Assembly: GCA_905205975.1 (NCBI GenBank)
Contig: CAJLFQ010000054.1
Location: 1-15,329 of the forward strand
Origin: an uncultured Eubacteriales bacterium
GTDB taxonomy: Bacteria; Bacillota; Clostridia; Oscillospirales; QAMX01
Direction: 5' to 3'
DNA: 15,329 bases
The position numbers were made by a program, and so were the translations under genes. The number at the start of each line of letters is the position of its first letter. The first letter of the stretch is position 1. Positions 1 through 6,906 of this stretch are shown here, one piece after another. The notes under the pieces were generated by a model that had not been told where the DNA came from, searched no databases, and saw only the letters and a program-made list of their open reading frames with translations.

Positions 1-7
1 TATCTAG

Positions 8-571
8 ATGATTTCAGCTGGTGAATTTAGAAACGGTGTCACGTTCGATATGGACGGGCAGGTCATGCAGATTATTGAATTTCAGCATGTCAAACCCGGC
101 AAGGGCGCCGCTTTCGTCAGAACCAAGCTCCGCAACGTGATTTCGGGTTCCGTTGTCGAACGCACCTTTAACCCGACGGATAAGTTCCCCCCTGCATTCG
201 TTGAACGCAAAGAGATGCAGTATCTGTACAACGACGGCGACCTGTATTATTTCATGGATCTTGAAACCTATGAGCAGACGCCGATCAACGGCAACATCCT
301 CGGCGATGAATTCAAATTCGTCAAGGAAAATATGAACTGCAAACTGCTCTCCTACAAGGGCAACGTTTTTGGTGTCGAAGTTCCGACGTTTGTCGAACTG
401 GAAGTCACCGATACGGAACCGGGTTTTGCAGGCAACACGGCGACCAACGTCACCAAACCGGCAACGCTGGAAACCGGCGCAACCATCAAGGTTCCGCTCT
501 TTGTCGATATCGGCGATGTTCTGAAGATCGACACGCGTACCGGCGAATATCTCGAACGCTGCAAAAAATAA
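8..571 (+). CDS. efp: Elongation factor P
   Basis: Translation elongation factor that binds between the ribosomal P and E sites and relieves stalling at polyproline stretches. The 187-residue product has the full family length. It shows the N-terminal KOW-like domain with the loop PGKGAA, in which Lys32 is the residue that is post-translationally modified in many bacteria. It also has the conserved central segment ending in FVELEVTDTEPGF and the C-terminal signature around IDTRTGEYLER. An in-frame TAG sits directly before the ATG, so no upstream start is possible. The ribosome-binding site lies outside the window. The CD1247-like gene follows on the same strand after about 100 nt, an arrangement I recall from other Clostridia. 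A long hairpin lies between the two genes. The modifying enzyme is not encoded in this window. Confidence 0.97.
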   Translation: MISAGEFRNGVTFDMDGQVMQIIEFQHVKPGKGAAFVRTKLRNVISGSVVERTFNPTDKFPPAFVERKEMQYLYNDGDLYYFMDLETYEQTPINGNILGDEFKFVKENMNCKLLSYKGNVFGVEVPTFVELEVTDTEPGFAGNTATNVTKPATLETGATIKVPLFVDIGDVLKIDTRTGEYLERCKK

Positions 572-575
572 GTTT

Positions 576-610
576 TTTCCGCCCTTTTCCACTATGGGAA
601 AGGGCGGAAA
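576..610 (+). terminator. Hairpin after efp, lacking a U-tract
   Basis: A 15-bp stem (576-590 with 596-610, one G-U pair) closes a 5-nt ACTAT loop, starting 4 nt after the efp stop. The 3' side continues ACCAAATG without a T-run, so this is not a textbook intrinsic terminator. It may slow polymerase, protect the efp 3' end or attenuate read-through into the next gene. Confidence 0.5.
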
Positions 611-673
611 CCAAATGAAAAGGATCCTCTGAAAAGGATCTGTTTGACTTTCTGAAAGGAAGGATTTTGAACC

Positions 674-1117
674 ATGACGCTGACTGAAAAAGCTGCATAC
701 CTGAAAGGCATTGCTGACGGCATGAAACTCAACGCGGAAGAGCCGGTTGACAAACTGCTCCTTTCCATCATTGACATGCTGGATGACGTTGCAAAGTCCG
801 TTACTTCGAACGAAGAAGAAATCGAACTTCTGACAGACGACGTCGATGCGCTTTACGAAGACGTTTACGACGACGATGAAGACGACGAGGATGATGACGA
901 CCTCGACGACGAAGACGAAGACGACGAAGATGACGACGACGAAGAGCTGTACGAAATCGAGTGCCCCAAGTGCGGTGAAAAGATTTACCTGGATTTCGAC
1001 GAGATCGAACAGGGCGATATTACCTGCCCCGCCTGCGGCGAAACGCTCGAGATCGAACTGCACACGGATGACTGCGACTGCGGCTGCTGCCATCACGACG
1101 AAAGCGACGACGAATAA
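674..1117 (+). CDS. CD1247-like acidic zinc-ribbon protein
   Basis: A small protein of unknown function (147 aa) whose N-terminus (MTLTEKAAYLKGIADG) resembles the CD1247 N-terminal domain seen in Clostridia. Residues 1-60 are predicted helical. Residues 62-91 are almost entirely Asp/Glu. A zinc ribbon follows, with CPKC at 97-100 and CPAC at 118-121. The last 14 residues hold a second Cys/His cluster (Cys134, 136, 138, 139, His140, His141) that could bind another metal. The start is set by GGAAGG at 658-663, 10 nt before the ATG. The gene lies 102 nt after efp and ends at a strong terminator. The acidic tract is encoded by runs of GAC, GAA and GAT codons. The family assignment is from memory of the N-terminal motif and its position next to efp; no biochemical role can be inferred. 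Confidence 0.85.
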   Translation: MTLTEKAAYLKGIADGMKLNAEEPVDKLLLSIIDMLDDVAKSVTSNEEEIELLTDDVDALYEDVYDDDEDDEDDDDLDDEDEDDEDDDDEELYEIECPKCGEKIYLDFDEIEQGDITCPACGETLEIELHTDDCDCGCCHHDESDDE

Positions 1118-1141
1118 GTTTTCCCTGCATCATGCGGAATC

Positions 1142-1180
1142 AAACAGCTCCGGATACGAATTGTATCCGGAGCTGTTTTT
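1142..1180 (+). terminator. Intrinsic terminator, probably shared by convergent genes
   Basis: A perfect 16-bp stem (1142-1157 with 1163-1178) around a GAATT loop, ending in a TTTTT run at 1176-1180. It lies 24 nt after the CD1247-like stop and just beyond the rarA stop on the other strand. Read from the - strand it has the same stem but only TTT after it, so it should act mainly on the + strand transcript. Confidence 0.9.
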
Positions 1181-1183
1181 CGT

Positions 1184-2479
1184 TTACGATTTTGTTGTTT
1201 CATCTGGCGATGGACGCTGTTTGATTTCATCCCAGTATCGTTTGGTTGCCTGCTCCAGCTTGTTGAGGCCGTAGCGGTAGTAAACGGTACCGGCCAATGC
1301 ATCCGGGAGATACTGCTGCTCAACATAATGATGCGGGAAACTATGCGGATAACGGTACGTTTGACCACGCCCCATCTTACCGGCGCCGGCATAATGTGCG
1401 TCTTTCAGATGTGCAGGAATATCCCCTGTTTTGCCCGCAGCGACGTCAGCCATAGCTGCCCAGATGCCGTTTGCAGAAGAGTTGGACTTCGGCGCTGTGG
1501 CCATCAGGACGACGGCTTCACCGAGCGGAAGCTGTGCTTCCGGCAAACCGAGCTGCAAAGCGCTGTCTACACAGGCTTTCACAATGGAGATGGCCTGCGG
1601 ATAGGCCATGCCGACATCTTCACTGGCCATGACAAGCAGACGGCGGCAGGCAGACGGCAGGTCATTGGCAGTTAAGAGACGGGCCAGATAGTGCAGCGCG
1701 GCGTCCGGATCGCTTCCGCGAACCGATTTTTGCAGTGCAGAGAGAATGTCGTAATGCGAATCCCCTTCCCTGTCATAGCGCATGGCTGAACTCTGTGTGA
1801 CCTGAGCAGCCTCGTCTGCGGAAATGACGTAGTCGGAGGAACAGCTGGCAGGAATGGCGTTGACGAGCATTTCGACCGCATTGATCGATTTCCGTACGTC
1901 ACCGCCGCAGCCCTGTGCGATGATTTCCAATGCATCCTCCGACAACGTCACCGGGAAACCGATTTGGCCGGAAGCGGCGCGGACAGCACGCAGAATGACT
2001 GGCTTGACCGCTTCTGGTGTGACCGGTTTGAATTCGAAAACCGTTGAACGGCTGAGTATGGCGTTATAAACGTAGAAATACGGGTTTTCTGTGGTGGATG
2101 CGATCAAAATGATGCTGCCGTTCTCGATGAATTCGAGGAGCGACTGCTGCTGCTTCTTATTGAAATACTGAATTTCGTCCAGATACAGCAAAATACCGTT
2201 GTGCGCGGTTAATCCGCCGATTTCTGCGCAGATGGCTTTGATATCGCTGATCGAAGCGGTCGTTGCATTGAGACGGTGGAGTGCGCGATTGGTTTTGGAT
2301 GCGATGATACCTGCTACGGTGGTCTTTCCGACGCCGGACGGGCCATAAAAGATCATGTTGGAAAGATTGCCGCCTTCCAGCGAACGGCGGAGCACTGTGT
2401 TTTTGCCGAGAATATGATCCTGACCAACGACATCAGAAAAATCAACCGGCCGAATGACATCGGCCAGCGGCCTATACAT
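1184..2479 (-). CDS. rarA: Replication-associated recombination protein A (AAA+ ATPase)
   Basis: RarA/MgsA/WRNIP1 family clamp-loader-like ATPase that acts at stalled replication forks. The 431-residue length is normal. Visible motifs are Walker A GPSGVGKT (46-53), Walker B LLYLDEIQ (97-104), a sensor-1 region ASTTENP (127-133), the arginine-finger LSRS (142-145) and sensor-2 GDVRKSIN. The family-typical C-terminal half follows, with SEDVGMAYP and KDAHYAG. The Walker B segment reads DEIQYFNKKQQ, where many homologues have DEIHRFNKAQQ. The ATG is preceded by AAAGGCGGTG. The gene lies 28 nt after the glyA stop, so the two are probably cotranscribed from the glyA promoter. The two jobs have no obvious link; the pairing may only reflect compaction. 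Confidence 0.96.
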   Translation of the reverse strand: MYRPLADVIRPVDFSDVVGQDHILGKNTVLRRSLEGGNLSNMIFYGPSGVGKTTVAGIIASKTNRALHRLNATTASISDIKAICAEIGGLTAHNGILLYLDEIQYFNKKQQQSLLEFIENGSIILIASTTENPYFYVYNAILSRSTVFEFKPVTPEAVKPVILRAVRAASGQIGFPVTLSEDALEIIAQGCGGDVRKSINAVEMLVNAIPASCSSDYVISADEAAQVTQSSAMRYDREGDSHYDILSALQKSVRGSDPDAALHYLARLLTANDLPSACRRLLVMASEDVGMAYPQAISIVKACVDSALQLGLPEAQLPLGEAVVLMATAPKSNSSANGIWAAMADVAAGKTGDIPAHLKDAHYAGAGKMGRGQTYRYPHSFPHHYVEQQYLPDALAGTVYYRYGLNKLEQATKRYWDEIKQRPSPDETTKS

Positions 2480-2507
2480 GCCGGGTCACCGCCTTTCTGA
2501 AACAGTT

Positions 2508-3758
2508 TTATGCGTAGAGCGGGTATTTGGCGCAAATTGCTGCCGCAGCATCCAAAATAGAGGTGCGGTTGGCATCCAGATCTTCTGCGGCCATACGGAT
2601 CAGCTTTGCAAGTGTGCGCATTTCGGTTTCGCCAAGTCCGCGGGAGGTAACCGCCGGGGTGCCAAGACGCAGACCACTGGTGACGAACGGACTCTGCGGG
2701 TCGTTCGGAATGGTGTTTTTGTTGGCTGTGATATGCACTTCATCCAGCCGATGTTCCAATTCCTTCCCGGTCAGATTGAAATTCCGGAGATCCAGCAGCA
2801 TCAGATGGTTGTCCGTACCGCCGGAAACGAGACTGAACCCTTCTTCCATCAGGCCGGAGGCCAGTGCTGCGGCGTTCTGAACGATGCGTTTCTGGTATGC
2901 TTTGAATTCATCCGTCAGCGCTTCGCCGAAGCAGACAGCTTTTGCGGCGATGATGTGCATCAACGGTCCGCCCTGCGTTCCCGGGAAAATTGCTTTGTCA
3001 ATGGCTTTTGCATATTCTTCCCGGCAGAGAATCATACCGCCGCGCGGGCCGCGCAGTGTTTTGTGCGTCGTTGTGGTGACGATATCGGCATAAGGAACCG
3101 GATTCGGGTGCAGGCCGGCGGCGACCAGACCGGCGATGTGCGCCATGTCGACCATCAAAAGCGCGCCGCATTCCTTGGCGATTTCGGCGAACTTCTCAAA
3201 ATCAATGGTGCGGGGGTAAGCGCTTGCACCGGCGACAATCAGCTTCGGATGGTTTTCCAAGGCGAGCGCACGGACGGCATCATAATCGATACGGTGCGTT
3301 TCATCGTCAACGCCGTAAGGGACGACGTGAAAATAGGAGCCGGACATATTGACCGGGCTGCCGTGCGTCAAATGACCGCCCTGCTGCAGGTTCATGCCGA
3401 GAATGGTATCGCCGGGTTTGAGCATGGCAAAATACACGGCCTCATTGGCGCTGGCACCGCTGTGCGGCTGAACGTTGACATGTTCGGCACCAAACAGCTC
3501 CTTTGCACGTTCGATGGCGAGACGTTCAACAACGTCGACGCATTCGCAGCCGCCATAGTAGCGTTTGCCGGGATAACCTTCAGCGTATTTGTTGGTCAGA
3601 ACACTGCCTGCGGCACACAGAACAGCCTGGCTGACAAAGTTCTCGGATGCAATCAGCTCGATATTTGACTGCTGACGCTTAAACTCAGCACGGACAGCTT
3701 CACCGACTTGTGGATCCATTGAGGTGAGATAATCCATTGAATCAGAAACGTTATACAT
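2508..3758 (-). CDS. glyA: Serine hydroxymethyltransferase
   Basis: PLP-dependent cytosolic enzyme that interconverts serine and glycine while loading tetrahydrofolate with a one-carbon unit. The 416-residue product carries the PLP lysine in TTTTHKTLRGPRGG (Lys233), the cofactor-binding VDMAHIAGL and the N-terminal IELIASENF. The reading frame stays open to a GTG at 3809, but that codon would lie at or upstream of the transcription start predicted from the promoter at 3814-3842. The ATG at 3758, preceded by GGGGGA, also fits the usual family start. rarA follows 28 nt downstream. nth is divergent. No riboswitch or other leader element was seen in the roughly 50-nt 5' untranslated region. Confidence 0.97.
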   Translation of the reverse strand: MYNVSDSMDYLTSMDPQVGEAVRAEFKRQQSNIELIASENFVSQAVLCAAGSVLTNKYAEGYPGKRYYGGCECVDVVERLAIERAKELFGAEHVNVQPHSGASANEAVYFAMLKPGDTILGMNLQQGGHLTHGSPVNMSGSYFHVVPYGVDDETHRIDYDAVRALALENHPKLIVAGASAYPRTIDFEKFAEIAKECGALLMVDMAHIAGLVAAGLHPNPVPYADIVTTTTHKTLRGPRGGMILCREEYAKAIDKAIFPGTQGGPLMHIIAAKAVCFGEALTDEFKAYQKRIVQNAAALASGLMEEGFSLVSGGTDNHLMLLDLRNFNLTGKELEHRLDEVHITANKNTIPNDPQSPFVTSGLRLGTPAVTSRGLGETEMRTLAKLIRMAAEDLDANRTSILDAAAAICAKYPLYA

Positions 3759-3813
3759 GTTTTCCCCCGCGTAATATAAGATTTGGCCCGGAATCTGGCG
3801 ATGAACCACCTAT

Positions 3814-3842
3814 ATTTTATACGAACGGACGGAGAAAAACAA
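3814..3842 (-). promoter_or_regulatory. Sigma-A-type promoter for glyA-rarA
   Basis: On the - strand, a -35 TTGTTT (3837-3842) and a -10 TAAAAT (3814-3819) are separated by exactly 17 bp. The expected start of transcription is about 50 nt before the chosen glyA ATG. Confidence 0.7.
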
Positions 3843-3909
3843 GCCCTCAGGTTCCTTTTCTGTTTATTCAACAATCAAGCAGAAAAATCGATCTTTTTTA
3901 TAGATATAA

Positions 3910-3918
3910 TGGTATAAT
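3910..3918 (+). promoter_or_regulatory. Extended -10 promoter for nth
   Basis: TGGTATAAT is a perfect extended -10 element (TGN followed by TATAAT), with a second TATAAT just upstream at 3905-3910. No good -35 is visible, which is normal for extended -10 promoters. The nth ATG lies 51 nt downstream. Confidence 0.7.
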
Positions 3919-3968
3919 AGAGGTGCAGCCCAAGAGAGGCCCAAACGATCCATCAAGGAGGTGAGAGT

Positions 3969-4601
3969 ATGAGTGAAAAGGTGCGCGCGGCGAAAATCGT
4001 AGCTGCACTGGAAGCGCTTTATCCGGAGGCAGTCTGCTCCCTTACATATGATGAACCATGGAAACTGCTGTTTTCTGCGCGGCTTGCCGCACAATGCACG
4101 GATAAACGCGTCAATGAAGTTGCAAAAACACTTTATTTGAAATATCCAACCTTGCAGGCGATGGCCGATGCGGATCTGTCAGAACTGGAGGAAACCATAC
4201 GGTCAACCGGTCTGTTTCGAACAAAAGCACGCGATTTGAAAGCCTGTGCAGCGATGCTGCTGGAACGATTTGACGGTCAGGTGCCTGATCAAATGGACGA
4301 ACTTCTGACTCTGCCTGGCGTTGGCAGAAAAATCGCGAATCTGGTCTTGGGCGATATTTATGGGAAACCGGCCGTTGTGACGGATACACATTGCATCCGA
4401 TTGGCAAACCGGATGGGGTTCTGTGAAACCAAAGACCCGCTCAAGGTTGAAAGAGCGCTGGCTGCGCTGATTGAGCCGGGTAAACAAAATGATTTCTGTC
4501 ACCGTCTTGTTTTGTTTGGGCGCGATGTTTGCACAGCGCGTTCGCCGCACTGTGAAACGTGTGTGCTGGCCGCCGAAGGCTTGTGTCCGAAACGTTTGTA
4601 A
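3969..4601 (+). CDS. nth: Endonuclease III (DNA glycosylase/AP lyase)
   Basis: Base-excision repair enzyme that removes oxidised pyrimidines and cleaves at abasic sites. The 210-residue length is normal for the family. It shows the helix-hairpin-helix LPGVGRKIANLVL (115-127) with catalytic Lys121, and the catalytic Asp139 in TDTHCIRLANR. The C-terminal iron-sulphur cysteines are Cys188, 195, 198 and 206. Their spacing is C-X6-C-X2-C-X7-C, whereas the usual pattern is C-X6-C-X2-C-X5-C, so the cluster loop is two residues longer. The start is fixed by an excellent AAGGAGGTGA at 3955-3964. The gene has its own extended -10 promoter and diverges from glyA. No terminator is visible after it. Confidence 0.96.
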   Translation: MSEKVRAAKIVAALEALYPEAVCSLTYDEPWKLLFSARLAAQCTDKRVNEVAKTLYLKYPTLQAMADADLSELEETIRSTGLFRTKARDLKACAAMLLERFDGQVPDQMDELLTLPGVGRKIANLVLGDIYGKPAVVTDTHCIRLANRMGFCETKDPLKVERALAALIEPGKQNDFCHRLVLFGRDVCTARSPHCETCVLAAEGLCPKRL

Positions 4602-4683
4602 GGCCATATGGTTCATTTATTGATCAAATTCAACGAATCCGCTTGTCACCCGATTGGATACCCGGAAAGGAAGGTATTACCGT

Positions 4684-6486
4684 ATGATTCATCCAATTTG
4701 TTTTCCTATGCATCGCTCCCGTGTGATCTCATTTTATGAAAAAACCGATTTGCGCGTTCCGGCAAAATTGTTTGCCCATCCGGTCATCAAGCCGGACGTA
4801 TCGAACATTCCATACCCCCTGCCGTCAGCTTTGGAAACGTATCACTGTGCTGCACTCGGTGAAGACGGTGTCGTATGGCTGGGTTCATCGACAACGGGTC
4901 TGACGCGCTACGCGCCGAATGAACCGCGCAAAGCAGATGTCATTCAGTACTTCTCTGCCGAGCGGGATCTGGTTGACAACCATGTCCGCGCCCTGCTTGC
5001 AGACGGTCATAATGTTTGGGTGGAAACAGAAAATGGCGTTTCATTCATCGAAATGCGCCTTATGTCGATGGAAGAGAAAGCAGCGATGCTGACAAAAGAA
5101 ACGTTGATCGGAATCGACCGTCATGGGATGATCAGTCATCGCGCGCTCATGCGGGATAACGATATCACGTCGCGCGTTCCCTATGGCCACTGCGATAATG
5201 ACGGCGGTTTTACGGCTGAATTTGCAATCGGCGAGATGATGCGGTATGACGTCATGGCGCGTGAAAAAGGACCGGACTCGCCGGAAGCACAGGATGCAAA
5301 ACGTGTTGCGCTGCGCGCATTTGAAGCGGCGCTGCTTTTGATGTATATTTCCGGGCGTGGAGATGGCTTTGTCGCCCGCTCCTACATTACGACCTCTGAA
5401 ATCCTGCCGGATGACGGTCTCTTCTACCGAAAAGAAGGCGATTATGCTGTCTGTGTGGAAACGAGAGCTTCCAAACGCAAGAACATGGTTGGCAAAAAGA
5501 TTGACGCTTCGACGCCGGTTCCGGATCGTTTGGCGGAGCTGTACCGTTCAGAAGGGTTTTCCGACAGCGATATCATTTACAAAGGAGATACTTCCAGCGA
5601 CGAAATCACGGCGCATTTTGCCGCGATGTATTTTGCGCACAAAATTCTGGGACCAGATGATCCGGAACTGGACGATTTGATTCAGCGGGCAACGCGTTCA
5701 ACTATGCAGCACATTGTTGAGCACGGATTTGAACTGTGGGAGTGTGACGGTGCACCGACGACTTGGGCAAAGTGGAGCCCGCGCTATTTTGCAACGCCGG
5801 AAGGCTACGTGGACGCCTGCCTGAATTCTGCCGAAGTCTTGATGTATCTGAAGGTCACGATGGCGATTCTCGGAGAAACCGGGATCTGGCAAAAAGCGTA
5901 TGACGAGCTGCTTTCATATGGCTATGCGGATCTCCCGGCCAAGCATTACGACAGATTGTATCAGGCCTGCTGCCTCCAGCATATTGAACCGGTTGAAGAT
6001 ATCATGTATGGTGATCATGCGTTGGCGACGTATGCATTCTGGCTCCTGATTGACCTGGAAGCGGATCCGGTTCTGAAACAGAAATACAGAGATGGGTTCA
6101 TGAGCTGGCGGACGTCGATCGGACGCGAGCACAACCCCTTCTCCGACTTTATCTATCTGCTGACGTGTCCGGAAGCGCAAATTGATATGGATTGGCTGGC
6201 GGAGTGGTTCCTGCGTGCTTCGACCTCCAGAATATCCCGGAGCGTGACGCTGTGCGGCAGACGCGATGTTCCCGTCAGGATTCTGCGCGGCGGCAGCAAG
6301 GAAACCGACTGGCTCCTGCCGCCGGACGAACGCTTCATCTCCAAATTCGACCGCAACTTCTACACCTATACCAATCAGGACAGCGGCGGAAAGCGCGAAG
6401 TTGACAGCTGCTATTTCTATACGCTTCCCTATTGGATGGGCCGTTATTACGGCTACATCGCTCCGGAAAACGAGACACAGGCATAA
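4684..6486 (+). CDS. Uncharacterised protein: propeller-like repeats plus probable six-hairpin helical domain
   Basis: A 600-residue protein of unknown function. Residues about 54-78 and 96-124 look like two-component-regulator propeller (Reg_prop) repeats, with the pattern GVVWLGSSTTGLTRY and NVWVETENGVSFIE. The rest is rich in aromatic residues and helices and resembles an alpha/alpha toroid of the six-hairpin glycosidase type. Conserved-looking pieces are GRGDGFVARS (224-233), GDTSSDEITAHF (301-312) and TTWAKWSPRYF (359-369), which I recall from uncharacterised proteins of several phyla that also carry Reg_prop repeats. No signal peptide or membrane segment is visible, so it is probably cytoplasmic. 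GGAAAGGAAGG at 4664-4674 supports the ATG at 4684 over a TTG at 4654. A carbohydrate-active role is a guess; no neighbouring sugar genes support it. Confidence 0.75.
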   Translation: MIHPICFPMHRSRVISFYEKTDLRVPAKLFAHPVIKPDVSNIPYPLPSALETYHCAALGEDGVVWLGSSTTGLTRYAPNEPRKADVIQYFSAERDLVDNHVRALLADGHNVWVETENGVSFIEMRLMSMEEKAAMLTKETLIGIDRHGMISHRALMRDNDITSRVPYGHCDNDGGFTAEFAIGEMMRYDVMAREKGPDSPEAQDAKRVALRAFEAALLLMYISGRGDGFVARSYITTSEILPDDGLFYRKEGDYAVCVETRASKRKNMVGKKIDASTPVPDRLAELYRSEGFSDSDIIYKGDTSSDEITAHFAAMYFAHKILGPDDPELDDLIQRATRSTMQHIVEHGFELWECDGAPTTWAKWSPRYFATPEGYVDACLNSAEVLMYLKVTMAILGETGIWQKAYDELLSYGYADLPAKHYDRLYQACCLQHIEPVEDIMYGDHALATYAFWLLIDLEADPVLKQKYRDGFMSWRTSIGREHNPFSDFIYLLTCPEAQIDMDWLAEWFLRASTSRISRSVTLCGRRDVPVRILRGGSKETDWLLPPDERFISKFDRNFYTYTNQDSGGKREVDSCYFYTLPYWMGRYYGYIAPENETQA

Positions 6487-6492
6487 CATATG

Positions 6493-6529
6493 AAAAGGGC
6501 TGCCCCGTGGTTAGGGGGCAGCCCTTTTT
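6493..6529 (+). terminator. Bidirectional intrinsic terminator
   Basis: A 14-bp stem (6493-6506 with 6515-6528) with an 8-nt loop and a TTTTT run at 6525-6529 follows the + strand gene directly. On the - strand the same hairpin ends in TTTT and lies about 20 nt beyond the SpoVM-like stop, so it probably serves both transcripts. Confidence 0.92.
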
Positions 6530-6549
6530 ATCGCTATGTAAAATCGACT

Positions 6550-6630
6550 TCAGCGAGCAGGCTTGATGCCGAACATCAGCCGCAAAACGCCTTTCAGAAA
6601 ACGTGACGGTTCAACGATGATGATTTGCAA
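6550..6630 (-). CDS. spoVM: SpoVM-like 26-residue sporulation peptide
   Basis: A tiny gene of 26 codons plus stop, the same length as SpoVM, the amphipathic peptide that recognises the curved forespore membrane and helps recruit the coat protein SpoIVA. Aligned without gaps to the Bacillus subtilis peptide as I remember it, it shares Phe11, Leu12, Gly14, Arg17, Met19 and Gly21, with conservative changes at Arg10, Val15 and Leu16. The helix-breaking proline is at position 8 rather than 9. The start is TTG, preceded by AGGAGG with an 8-nt spacer, and no in-frame alternative exists upstream before a TAG. It lies 12 nt after a small membrane-protein gene and just before a terminator. Length, register, ribosome-binding site and terminator all fit; the identification is still by eye. 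Confidence 0.72.
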   Translation of the reverse strand: MQIIIVEPSRFLKGVLRLMFGIKPAR

Positions 6631-6642
6631 GCAAAGTCCCTC

Positions 6643-6813
6643 CTATTTTCCAGTTTTGCCGGAAGCACACAGGCCGGCAGAGAGCAGACCGAGCGCAAGC
6701 AGAATGACAATGAGCTTCAAAGGAATCAAAGTCAGCAAAAGCAATGCTGCGCCTGCCGCCAGCAGCGGTCTTCCGGACTGCGCGGATAACCAGCGGCGGA
6801 TCATTCGATACAT
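6643..6813 (-). CDS. 56-residue single-span membrane protein
   Basis: A short ORF not assigned to any family I can name. It begins with basic and aromatic residues (MYRMIRRW) and continues with a hydrophobic stretch from about residue 17 to 49, rich in Leu, Ala and Ile. The stretch is interrupted by Pro31 and Lys33, so it could form one long span or a short helical hairpin. A small polar tail (SGKTGK) ends the protein. The ATG is preceded by AAAGGGG at an 11-nt distance, longer than ideal; a second in-frame ATG at codon 4 is possible. Its stop is 12 nt before the SpoVM-like start, which suggests cotranscription and perhaps a sporulation membrane role. Composition and context support coding, but function is unknown. 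Confidence 0.65.
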   Translation of the reverse strand: MYRMIRRWLSAQSGRPLLAAGAALLLLTLIPLKLIVILLALGLLSAGLCASGKTGK

Positions 6814-6854
6814 CTGTTCAATTGCCCCTTTCGTTCTGTTTGATCTTCGTCTGA

Positions 6855-6862
6855 CATGTATG
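6855..6862 (-). promoter_or_regulatory. Possible sigma-E-like -10 element before the small sporulation genes
   Basis: The - strand reads CATACATG, 41 nt before the 56-residue gene. The mother-cell sigma-E -10 consensus is CATACANT, so only the last base differs. No convincing -35 was found about 14 nt upstream, so this is suggestive only. Confidence 0.25.
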
Positions 6863-6906
6863 AAGCGCTATACCCATGTCATCCTATTCACAGAAGCGAG
6901 AAGGTG

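Noticed and set aside
14..1096. A 360-codon open frame on the - strand across efp and the CD1247-like gene
   Set aside because: It is antisense to two clear genes, lacks a recognisable domain, and is hydrophobic only because GAC/GAA-rich sense codons read as GTC/TTC on the other strand.
2454..3668. A 404-codon + strand frame antisense to glyA
   Set aside because: glyA is unambiguous on the - strand; the antisense product shows no family features and no proper ribosome-binding site.
3759..3809. GTG start for glyA adding 17 residues
   Set aside because: The start would fall at or upstream of the predicted transcription start, and the extension is not seen in the family.
4602..4683. Palindromes CCATATGG and TTGATCAA between nth and the next gene as possible operators
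   Set aside because: They are 8-bp palindromes of the kind expected by chance, with no paired arrangement or promoter nearby.
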